This document shows, piece by piece, positions 55,974-64,000 of a stretch of DNA of 64,000 nt. Under the pieces are notes generated by a model. The model saw only the letters and a list, made by a program, of their open reading frames with translations, was not told the DNA's origin and ran no database searches. Positions within the stretch are counted from its first letter, which is position 1. The number at the start of each line of letters is the position of its first letter. A program made the position numbers and the translations under genes. The DNA is from Alkalicoccobacillus plakortidis (GTDB lineage: Bacteria; Bacillota; Bacilli; Bacillales; Bacillaceae_D). Location: contig NZ_JAMQJY010000008.1 in assembly GCF_023703085.1 (NCBI RefSeq), positions 1 to 64,000 of the forward strand, written 5' to 3'.

Positions 55974-56886
55974 TTAAAAATCTAGTTCTATAAGATCGAC
56001 ATTCACAGCAACACCAGCTTTATTACCTGAGGCAGCAGATACAATAAGCTGTGATAAAGCAGGACTAATAGCATCGCCAGCTGCATAGATATGCTTCTTA
56101 GAAGTTCTGCCGAAGTCATCCACTTCTATGGCTCCAGTTTCCGTTAAATCGACCCCAATCTGTTCTTTTAAAGAATTAGCTATAAATGTAGGGGCCACAA
56201 ATCCTCCTGAGCGCTTAATTGTTGTTCCACTCTCAAATTCTACATGAGAAAGTTGACCATCCTCTCCAATTAAACGGCTGATTTTTTCCGTTACCACTGA
56301 AATCCCTTTTGATTCAAGTTTCTTTCTATCCTCGGTATTCAAAGAATGACCATTAGTAGCAAGAACCAAATCTTTAGACCAGTTATAAAGTAGTTTGGCC
56401 ATATGCATGGCGTGTTCGGTATCGTTAATGATCACAAGAGGTTTATCTCTTAATTCCAAGCCATCGCAGTAAGGGCAGTTAAATAGACTCTTTCCATATA
56501 AACCACCTATTCCGTCAATTGGAGGAAGGGACTCTTTAAAACCAACTGCTAGTATGACTTTTGTAGCATAAAACGTTTGTCCACCAGATGCTGTAATCAT
56601 AAAGGATGATTCGTTCTTAGATCGTAGGATACTTGTTACTGTTCTGTTAATAGTAGAAATGGAGGGATAGGTTGCTAATTCTTCATTACCTATTCTTCTA
56701 AATTCGGATGGAGTGGTGCCATCTCGAGTGATAAAACCATGTGATTCATGGGTGACTTGATTTCGGTTTGTGTGATCGTCAAATAACAAAATGTTTCTTC
56801 GAGCTCTTCCAAGTACAAGTGCCGAGCTGAGTCCTGCTTGGTCCTCCTCCAATAATCGCACAATCAAAGATCTTCTCAGAATGCAT
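55974..56886 (-). CDS. Thioredoxin-reductase-like FAD/NAD(P) oxidoreductase, frame broken
   Basis: Joined length 303 residues. The FAD site is FDCAIIGGGPAGLSSALVLG, the redox CxxC is FNCPYCDGLE near 136, and the C-terminal FAD loop is HIYAAGDAISPALSQ. The NADP domain is less clear. Frame breaks at 56836-56841, GCTTGG on the plus strand for GCTGG; repair restores GGGPAGLSS. The start is at 56886, behind AAGGAG. It resembles the single-chain thiol reductases induced by peroxide or nitrosative stress, and it is divergent from an Rrf2 regulator that probably controls it (inference). Confidence 0.87.
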
Positions 56887-56975
56887 ATAATCTCCTTCTT
56901 TCATATATATTAAAGATACTCTATATCTATAATAGTCGTTATAAATCGTAAGCACAAATAAGACGCTCATGTTTG

Positions 56976-57004
56976 TTGACGTTCTCAAAACCTGTTGAGA
57001 TAAT
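56976..57004 (+). promoter_or_regulatory. Sigma-A promoter of the Rrf2 gene
   Basis: TTGACG at 56976-56981 and GATAAT at 56999-57004, 17-base spacer. Just downstream is ACTTATAAGT, a short palindrome that could be the regulator's own site. Confidence 0.65.
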
Positions 57005-57042
57005 ACTTATAAGTAAATCATAATGACTTAGGTGATAAAACA

Positions 57043-57444
57043 ATGAATTATTCAAAGGGAACGAACTATGCCCTACACACTATGCTGTATTTGGCTACTC
57101 AAAAAGAAAATTTGATTGTAGGTGTGCAAGAATTAGCAGACCATCAATCTGTCTCTCCTTCATATTTGTCAAAAATTTTAACGAAGCTTACAAAACAAGG
57201 CTTAATTGAATCACATTCTGGTGCGCAAGGTGGCTACCGTTTAAGTCGTGATAAATACACCATTTCTTTTTTGGACATCATACAGGCAGTTGAAGGCAAT
57301 GCTCCTTTATTTAAAGGCTGCGAGAGAAATGCACCTGGCTGCTTAATTGAAGCGGTCATGGAAGAATCAGAACAAAAAATGGATGAGTATCTACTATCTA
57401 AAACGATTGGTCATGTAGCTGATCAAGCGAATCAATCAATGTAG
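57043..57444 (+). CDS. Rrf2-family regulator with conserved cysteines
   Basis: 133 residues. The winged HTH includes LADHQSVSPSYLSKILTKLT and SHSGAQGGYRLSRD. Two Cys eight residues apart (KGCERNAPGCLIEAV near 93-100) are placed like the cluster or thiol-sensor residues of NsrR/IscR-type proteins, though the third Cys usual for Fe-S ligation is not seen. Divergent from the thioredoxin-reductase-like gene, which is a probable target. Confidence 0.87.
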   Translation: MNYSKGTNYALHTMLYLATQKENLIVGVQELADHQSVSPSYLSKILTKLTKQGLIESHSGAQGGYRLSRDKYTISFLDIIQAVEGNAPLFKGCERNAPGCLIEAVMEESEQKMDEYLLSKTIGHVADQANQSM

Positions 57445-57470
57445 TTTTTATATAAAAGAAGAATTTTTTT

Positions 57471-57498
57471 AAAACCGTATCTTTTTGAGCGGTTTTTT
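57471..57498 (+). terminator. Rho-independent terminator
   Basis: AAAACCG / CGGTTTT stem, continuing into TTTTTT. Confidence 0.8.
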
Positions 57499-57536
57499 CG
57501 TCTATATAAGTGAAGTCACAATTAAAGGAGGGTAAC

Positions 57537-58325
57537 ATGCGGCCGCTTGTTCAAATTGCTCCGAAAACAAACCACGAGGACTTTGAGAAATTAGTTTCAC
57601 CATATTTGCAGTCTCTTCATTCCTACTGTCATTATGTGACTCGCTCCAAATGGGATGCAGAAGACTTAATGCAGGAAACATTGGTTAAGTTATATCAACG
57701 TTCTACTAAACAACACATTCCAATGTCTAAAGCTTACCTGCATCGTATTGCCTCAAATGCTTGGATTGATCGAGTGCGCAAGAAGAAGGTGGATGAAGTA
57801 TTAACTGATCATGAGATTGAAAGCATAAATAAACATCAACCAGTATCCAGTGCTACGGCATTAGCCATAAACGTTCTGCTTAAGACATGTACACCTAAAC
57901 AACGTGTTGTTTTCATGCTGGTGGATGCGTTTAATTATTCAGCGCAAGAAGCTGCGCACGTGTTAGGTGAGACAGAGGGGGCAGTAAAAGCCAACCTGCA
58001 CCGAGCAAGGAAAAATATAAAAAAACAAAAAGTAGCTGAAACAGAGGTGGATGAGAGCTTAATTTCCGCTTATAGCACGGTTTTGATTGATGGTGATGTG
58101 AATAAAATCATTCGTATGTATCAGCAAGACATGCAGGCTAGCATGAGTAGTCAATTAAATAATGATCAATCAATCTATTCGATTCAGTTGATTGGAGGAA
58201 CAACGATAGGGTATGCATTGGCTTGTATTATTTTAAGATCTGGTCAGAGGATGTACATTCCCATTTATCAGAAAACTGCCTATAAAACTGCGGAATATAT
58301 AGGTGAATCTCTAAGAGCTGCATAA
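57537..58325 (+). CDS. Sigma-70 family sigma factor with C-terminal extension
   Basis: 262 residues. Sigma region 2 ([45 protein letters not shown]) spans about 18-90, and region 4 ([35 protein letters not shown]) about 108-165. A ~100-residue C-terminal extension resembles the SnoaL-like tail of ECF-41 types, but I am not sure. ATG 57537 follows AAAGGAGGG. No anti-sigma gene is adjacent; instead a ClpP paralogue begins 14 bases after the stop. Confidence 0.85.
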   Translation: MRPLVQIAPKTNHEDFEKLVSPYLQSLHSYCHYVTRSKWDAEDLMQETLVKLYQRSTKQHIPMSKAYLHRIASNAWIDRVRKKKVDEVLTDHEIESINKHQPVSSATALAINVLLKTCTPKQRVVFMLVDAFNYSAQEAAHVLGETEGAVKANLHRARKNIKKQKVAETEVDESLISAYSTVLIDGDVNKIIRMYQQDMQASMSSQLNNDQSIYSIQLIGGTTIGYALACIILRSGQRMYIPIYQKTAYKTAEYIGESLRAA

Positions 58326-58339
58326 GAAAGGAGAACTTC

Positions 58340-58924
58340 ATGTCAAATGTAGTTCCTTATGTCGTTGAGCAAACAAGTCGCGGGGAGAGATCGTATGATA
58401 TCTATTCACGCTTACTCAAGGATCGAGTTGTTTTTTTAGGGTCAGAGGTAAATGATCCTGTAGCCAATAGCATTGTAGCTCAGTTATTGTTTTTAGCAGC
58501 AGAGGATCCAGATAAGGATATCTCGCTTTATATCAATAGTCCTGGTGGATCTACTTCTGCTGGTCTGGCTATACTTGATACAATGAATTTTATAAAGCCA
58601 GATGTTCAAACCATTTGTTTAGGTATGGCCGCTTCAATGGGTGCCATTCTATTAACAGCTGGAGCGAAAGGAAAACGTTTGGCACTACCAAACAGTGAGA
58701 TTATGATTCATCAACCACTTGGTGGTGCGCAAGGCCAAGCGGCAGACATAGAAATTAGTGCACGAAGAATTATTAAACTTCGTGAGCAAATAGAAGAATT
58801 TATGTCAAACCAAACAGGGCAACCCAAAAGCAAAGTGGCAAAAGATATGGATCGAGATTATTTCATGTCATCAGAAGAAGCAATGCAATATGGGCTTATT
58901 GATAAAATTGTGAAAGGTCAATAG
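58340..58924 (+). CDS. clpP: ATP-dependent Clp protease proteolytic subunit, paralogue
   Basis: 194 residues. The catalytic triad is Ser99 in [11 protein letters not shown], His124 in [11 protein letters not shown] and Asp173 in [13 protein letters not shown]. The oligomer-forming start [20 protein letters not shown] is present. ClpP normally stands alone in Bacillus, so linkage to a sigma factor suggests a second copy with special regulation. A strong terminator follows. Confidence 0.9.
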   Translation: MSNVVPYVVEQTSRGERSYDIYSRLLKDRVVFLGSEVNDPVANSIVAQLLFLAAEDPDKDISLYINSPGGSTSAGLAILDTMNFIKPDVQTICLGMAASMGAILLTAGAKGKRLALPNSEIMIHQPLGGAQGQAADIEISARRIIKLREQIEEFMSNQTGQPKSKVAKDMDRDYFMSSEEAMQYGLIDKIVKGQ

Positions 58925-58962
58925 AAAAACGGCGTATTCCTACTATAGGGTACGCCGTTTTT
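58925..58962 (+). terminator. Rho-independent terminator
   Basis: AAAAACGGCGTA / TACGCCGTTTTT around a 14-base loop. Confidence 0.92.
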
Positions 58963-59154
58963 CTATTATTTGTGAAGCGGTTGGAGACGTAACAAGGGAC
59001 TTTAGTGAAATAAAGAAAAATCTCAAAACCTATTTGACACATAGGAATTATAAAGTTAGGATAGGGTAGTAAAATAATAAATAAGAACTACATATTAATG
59101 ATGCGTTAACTAAAATGAGATGGTTTAAATCATCGTTTCGTGAGGTGGAAAACG

Positions 59155-60992
59155 TTGCAACTCCATAGTCAGAATAGTCCTTTTACTCAAGAACAAGTAG
59201 ACTTATTAAATCAGTTGCTGCCAACATTGACAGCAGAACAAAAGATTTGGATCAGTGGGTATTTGGCTGCTAGTCAAACGGCAGTAGCCTCACTTACTAA
59301 TCCAGAAATTAACCAAACTAATTTGCCTGTCGAGTCAGAATCTGTACCGAAAATTTCTAAAGAAGTCACCATTTTATTTGGCTCTCATACTGGAAACGGT
59401 CAGAATTTATCAGAAGATTTTGGTATTAAACTTGAAAGCAAGGGATTTCAAGTGAAGATCTCTTCAATGAGTGACTTTAAACCAAAAGAACTAAAAGATG
59501 TACAGAACTTGTTGGTTATTGTCAGTACACATGGAGAAGGAGATCCACCAGATAATGCGATCGCTTTCTTTGAGTTTCTTAATGGAAGGAAAGCTCCTAA
59601 ACTAGAAAGTCTAAATTATGCCGTGCTTGCTTTAGGAGACTCATCTTATGAGTTTTTCTGTCAATCCGGAAAAGACATTGATAAACGATTAGAGGAGTTG
59701 GGAGGAAGCCGTCTCTATCCGCGGGTTGATTGTGATCTCGATTTTAGTGACGATGCCCAAGAGTGGTATGAAGGTGTCCTAACAGGCTTAAGTGAGTCGT
59801 TAGAAGTGAGCCCAGAAGGAGTACCGGCATCGAGTGTCAACCAATCGGGAGAAGCGAGTCAAGTCGCCTATTCGAGAACCAATCCTTTTAAAGCAGAAGT
59901 TTTAGAGAACCTTAATATTAATGGTCGTGGTTCAAATAAGGAAACAAGACACTTGGAGCTTTCATTAGAAGGGTCAGGATTGACGTTTGAACCAGGAGAT
60001 AGTGTAGAATGTTTCCGGAAAACGACCGCGAATTAGTCGATCAATTATTAGAAGTAACTGGATGGAATGCAGAAACTTCTATTCAAGTGAACAAACAAGG
60101 GGATCTTCTAACTTTACGTGAAGCATTAATCTCTCATTACGAAATTACCGTTCTTTCAAAACCATTATTAGAAAAAGCCGTACAGCTTACAGAAAATGAC
60201 GAGTTAAAAGCTTTGCTTGAAACAGATAACGCTGACAATCTCAGAAACTATTTAAATGGACGAGATTTAATTGACTTAATTAATGATTACGGTCCATGGA
60301 AGGCTGACGAAGTGGAGTTCACTTCTATCTTAAGAAAGATACCTTCACGTTTGTATTCTATTGCGAGTAGTTATGAGGCAAATCCTGATGAAGTTCACTT
60401 AACGATTGGTGCGTTGAGATACGACTCACATGGACGCTCGAGAAATGGTGTTTGTTCCGTTCAATGTGCAGAGCGATTAGAGACTGGAGATACTATACCA
60501 ATTTTTATTCAACGCAATCAGAATTTTAGATTACCAACCGATTCAGAAACACCAATTATTATGATAGGTCCCGGCACGGGTATTGCGCCATTTCGTTCAT
60601 TTATAGAAGAGCGAGAAGAGTTAGGTGTCACCGGGAAGTCATGGCTATTTTTTGGAGAACAACATTTTGTGACAGATTTCTTCTATCAAATTGAATGGCA
60701 GCGTTGGGTAGAAGAAGGTGTATTAACTAAACTAGATGTTGCATTCTCTCGTGATCAAGAAGAGAAGATCTATGTACAAAACAGAATGCTTGAAAAAAGC
60801 AAAGAGTTGTATGAATGGTTAGAAGCAGGGGCTACTGTCTATGTGTGTGGAGATGAAGCGCGTATGGCTCATGATGTACATGAAACGCTTGCGTCAATCT
60901 TGCAAACAGAGGGTGGTTTAGGTGCTGATGAGGCAGAGTCTTATTTAACAGATATGAAACAGCAAAAACGGTATCAGAGGGACGTCTACTAA
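59155..60992 (+). CDS. cysJ: Sulfite reductase (NADPH) flavoprotein CysJ, frame broken
   Basis: Joined length 612 residues. A flavodoxin domain (FGSHTGNGQNLSEDFG near 78), an FAD-binding domain (RLYSIASSYEANPDEVHLTI) and an NADPH domain (IGPGTGIAPFRSFIEER) follow in order. The start is TTG 59155 after GAGGTGG, giving MQLHSQNSPFTQEQ as in B. subtilis CysJ. Frame breaks near 60007; one missing G would read GDSVGMFPENDRELV. This break is not at GCTGG. CysJ passes electrons to CysI. The upstream gap shows no clear riboswitch. Confidence 0.9.
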
Positions 60993-61018
60993 TCATTTAG
61001 ACGTGGGAGGAGATTAAG

Positions 61019-62740
61019 ATGGTAAAGTCAAATAGTGTCCATGCTCAAGAAGGACCTCCAAGTGATGTTGAACAAATTAAAGAAGAGAGTCAATACCTTC
61101 GTGGATCATTAGCTGAGACGTTAAAGAATCCATTAACTGGTGGGATTCCTGATTGGGACAATCGTTTAATGAAATTCCATGGTAGTTATCTTCAAGACGA
61201 CCGTGACCTTCGAAATGAACGGCGCCAAGCAAAAATTAGAACCAACTTATCAGTTTATGGTGCGGGTAAGAGCTCCAGGTGGAGTTGCTACACCAGATCA
61301 ATGGCTAACAATGGATCGTTTAGCGCTTCAATATGGAAACGGAACGTTAAAGCTGACAACTAGACAAGCGTTTCAAATGCACGGCATCCTAAAATGGAAT
61401 ATGAAAAAAGTATTAAAGAAATAAACGATTCTTTAATGGACACTCTTGCAGCCTGTGGAGATGTAAACCGCAATGTGATGAGTAATCCAAATCCTTACCA
61501 ATCTGAAATTCATGGAGAAGTGTATGACTGGGCACGGAAACTAAGTGACTATTTATCACCTCGCACTAGAGCGTACCATGAAATTTGGTTAGATGAAGAA
61601 AAGGTAGTGGATAGTCAAGTAGAAGAAGAGCAAGAACCGATGTATGGTAAGTACTATTTACCGAGAAAGTTTAAGATTGGAATCGCAATTCCACCATCCA
61701 ATGATGTAGACGTGTATTCACAAGATCTTGGTTTTATTGCAATTGTAGAAGATGGAGAATTAAAAGGATTTAATGTTGCGGTAGGTGGCGGTATGGGGAT
61801 GACCCATGGCGATACAAACACGTACCCTCAATTATCTCGTGTAATAGGATTCTGTACGCCAGATCAGTTATTAGATGTAGCGGAGAAAATTATTACCATT
61901 CAAAGAGATTATGGGAATCGTTCTGTTCGTAAATATGCAAGATTTAAGTATACAATCGATGCCCGAGGATTAGACTGGGTGAAACAAGAGCTAAATGATC
62001 GTCTTGGGTGGCAGCTTGCAAAAGAGCATGAGTACCATTTTGACCATAATGGCGATCGATATGGTTGGGTAAAAGGTACAAATAAAAAATGGCACCTCAC
62101 ACTGTTTATTCAAAATGGACGAATAGTTGATACTGATGACTATCCACTAATGACTGGATTGCGTGAAATTGCGAAGATCCATACAGGAGATTTCCGAATT
62201 AGTGCAAATCAAAACCTTGTGATTAGCAATGTAACCAGTCAAAAGAAACGAAAGATCAATGAATTAGTAGATAAATATGGATTAACAGATGGTAAGGAAT
62301 ACTCTGCCCTGCGAAGAAGCTCAATGTCCTGTGTAGCTTTGCCGACCTGTGGAATGGCGATGGCTGAGTCTGAGAGATATTTACCATTGCTGGTTTCTAA
62401 GATTGAAGTAATACTAGAGGAATCTGGTTTGCGTGATGAAGAGATTGTGATTCGGATGGCGGGCTGTCCTAATGGCTGTTCTCGTGCTGCCCTAGGTGAG
62501 ATTGGATTCATAGGTAAAGCACCAGGGAAATATAACTTATATCTTGGCGCGGGTTTTGCTGGGCAACGATTAAGTAAAATGTATAAAGAAAATATAGGGG
62601 AAGAGGAAATCTTAGAAACACTTAAGCCTATTATTTCTGATTATGCAAAGAATCGAGAAGAAGGCGAACATTTTGGTGACTTTGTCATACGATCAGGTTA
62701 CGTAAAGGAAGTACTTTCAGGTACAGATTTTCACGTGTAA
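61019..62740 (+). CDS. cysI: Sulfite reductase hemoprotein CysI, frame broken twice
   Basis: Joined length 573 residues. Siroheme and 4Fe-4S cluster Cys lie in [20 protein letters not shown] and [18 protein letters not shown]. Breaks: at 61225-61230, CCAAGC stands for CCAGC, restoring [17 protein letters not shown]; at 61404-61409 an A6 tract should be A7, restoring [18 protein letters not shown]. It reduces sulfite to sulfide with six electrons from CysJ. ATG 61019 follows GGGAGGAG, 26 bases after cysJ. Confidence 0.9.
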
Positions 62741-62754
62741 GTGTTTTTTAAATC

Positions 62755-62793
62755 AAGTATGCAGTATCTTTTTTGTGGAGGTACTGCATACTT
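62755..62793 (+). terminator. Hairpin after cysI
   Basis: AAGTATGCAGTATC pairs with GGTACTGCATACTT, a long stem without a good T-run. Probably ends the cysJI transcript. Confidence 0.65.
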
Positions 62794-62951
62794 AAACTGT
62801 AAGAATAAATAAACATTTTAAAAGTTGATAAGTTTTTTTAAAAAACTATTGAAGCTTTTCGTCGGACATGATATATTATTACTTGTCGTTAAGAGCGACG
62901 CACTTACCAATGTTCTTCAACAGGTTGCATAATGATTTATTCTCATTGCTT

Positions 62952-63025
62952 GCGCCCGTAGCTCAACTGGATAGAGTACTTGACTACGAATCAAGCGGTT
63001 AGAGGTTCGACTCCTCTCGGGCGCG
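62952..63025 (+). tRNA. tRNA-Arg (anticodon ACG)
   Basis: Acceptor GCGCCCG / CGGGCGC, D-loop AGCTC..AACTGGAT, anticodon stem CTTGA-CTACGAA-TCAAG, T-loop GGTTCGACTCC. CCA is not encoded. Confidence 0.93.
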
Positions 63026-63050
63026 CTTATCTTTTCTATTACATAGACTT

Positions 63051-63127
63051 CGGGAAGTAGCTCAGCTTGGTAGAGCACTTGGTTTGGGACCAAGGGGTCG
63101 CAGGTTCAAATCCTGTCTTCCCGACCA
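63051..63127 (+). tRNA. tRNA-Pro (anticodon TGG)
   Basis: Acceptor CGGGAAG / CTTCCCG, anticodon loop TTTGGGA in CTTGG/CCAAG, T-loop GGTTCAAATCC, CCA encoded. Confidence 0.95.
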
Positions 63128-63157
63128 TTTAATTTTTGGTCGACATTATTATATTGT

Positions 63158-63231
63158 GCGGGTGTAGTTTAGTGGTAAAACCTCAGCCTTCCAAGCTGAT
63201 GATGTGAGTTCGATTCTCATCACCCGCTCCA
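63158..63231 (+). tRNA. tRNA-Gly (anticodon TCC)
   Basis: Acceptor GCGGGTG / CACCCGC, anticodon loop CTTCCAA, T-loop GTTCGATTC, CCA encoded. Confidence 0.95.
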
Positions 63232-63275
63232 AATTTTTATATTTGGCAGAACGTGCTTTTTTTATGTCTTTTTTT

Positions 63276-63352
<77 letters not shown>

Positions 63353-63362
63353 AAAAAAGTTG

Positions 63363-63391
63363 TTGACAAACATTTCGATGTTTGGTAACAT
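63363..63391 (+). promoter_or_regulatory. rrn promoter
   Basis: TTGACA, a 17-base spacer and TAACAT (with TATAAA overlapping just after), immediately downstream of the tRNA cluster and ~170 bases before 16S. Confidence 0.8.
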
Positions 63392-63419
63392 ATAAAAGTC
63401 GCCAAGTGAGCGACAAACA

Positions 63420-63433
63420 AGTTCTTTGAAAAC
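63420..63433 (+). promoter_or_regulatory. BoxA-like antitermination site
   Basis: GTTCTTTGAAAAC matches the boxA element of rrn leaders and precedes the 16S processing region. Confidence 0.65.
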
Positions 63434-63563
63434 TGAACAAAAGCCAAGCGTACGAAGAGATACATGATATCTCATTAGTAACAAAAAAGTCGCAGGTAAC
63501 ACTGCGCAATTGGAAAGTTGATGGAGACATCAATGCCAGCAGTTGAGCAATCAACTCACCACT

Positions 63564-64000
<437 letters not shown>

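Noticed and set aside
58964..59154. S-box or other sulfur riboswitch upstream of cysJ
   Set aside because: The region is AT-rich and lacks the conserved S-box blocks; no structured leader was found.
889..61230. Programmed ribosomal frameshifting as explanation of the many split frames
   Set aside because: The sites lack slippery heptamers and downstream pseudoknots, need shifts in both directions, and hit unrelated housekeeping genes. A shared pentamer error explains them better.

Overview
The window looks like a chromosome segment from a low-GC member of the Bacillaceae. The 16S rRNA start, the tRNA genes leading into an rrn operon, the many TTG and GTG starts behind strong AGGAGG-type ribosome binding sites, and the gene content all fit: des-desK-desR, an mdx/malL maltodextrin locus, cysJI, and ktrAB behind a c-di-AMP riboswitch. 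An alkaliphile-type relative of Bacillus is possible from the 16S fragment, but I cannot fix a genus.

Layout. 1-4200: a partial membrane protein, a repetitive Lys/Cys-rich small protein, and a run of small housekeeping enzymes (Nudix, 5'-nucleotidase, VOC, ASCH) ending in a YesL-like protein. 4200-25300: a large catabolic locus for mannose- and fucose-containing oligosaccharides. It has a cre site, an LplABC-type importer without an ATPase, GH29, GH38 and GH3 enzymes, a membrane-bound AraC-type regulator, then GH125, two TIM-barrel isomerase-like proteins, three Gfo/Idh/MocA oxidoreductases and a second GH29. The hydrolases carry no evident signal peptide, so the glycan is probably imported and then cut in the cytoplasm. 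The paired oxidoreductase and TIM-barrel genes suggest an additional oxidative or epimerising step.

25300-43200: small Bacillaceae genes, a GAF-STAS protein, the fatty-acid desaturase with its DesK/DesR thermosensor and a perfect palindromic operator, a stretch with decayed genes (34300-38700), a TetR-fabF-GNAT group, an Xre/membrane-protein pair and a MerR-TipAS regulator. 43200-51500: maltodextrin uptake and breakdown (divergent neopullulanase, mdxEFG, malL, LacI regulator) with LacI-type and cre-like operators in the divergent promoter. 51500-58970: an ATPase, TrmO, a ydaO-type c-di-AMP riboswitch ahead of a USP protein and KtrAB, a thioredoxin-reductase-like protein with a divergent Rrf2 regulator, and a sigma factor paired with a ClpP paralogue. 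59100-64000: sulfite reductase cysJI, four tRNA genes and the start of a 16S rRNA gene.

The most striking whole-window observation is that about twenty genes have broken frames, and in nearly all of them the break falls at the same pentamer, GCTGG (or its complement CCAGC). It is usually read as GCTTGG or CCAAGC. The same pentamer is also altered in the universally conserved start of 16S rRNA. This points to a motif-specific sequencing or consensus error, perhaps from base modification, rather than real gene decay. I therefore list these loci as coding sequences with a broken frame and give the joined length.
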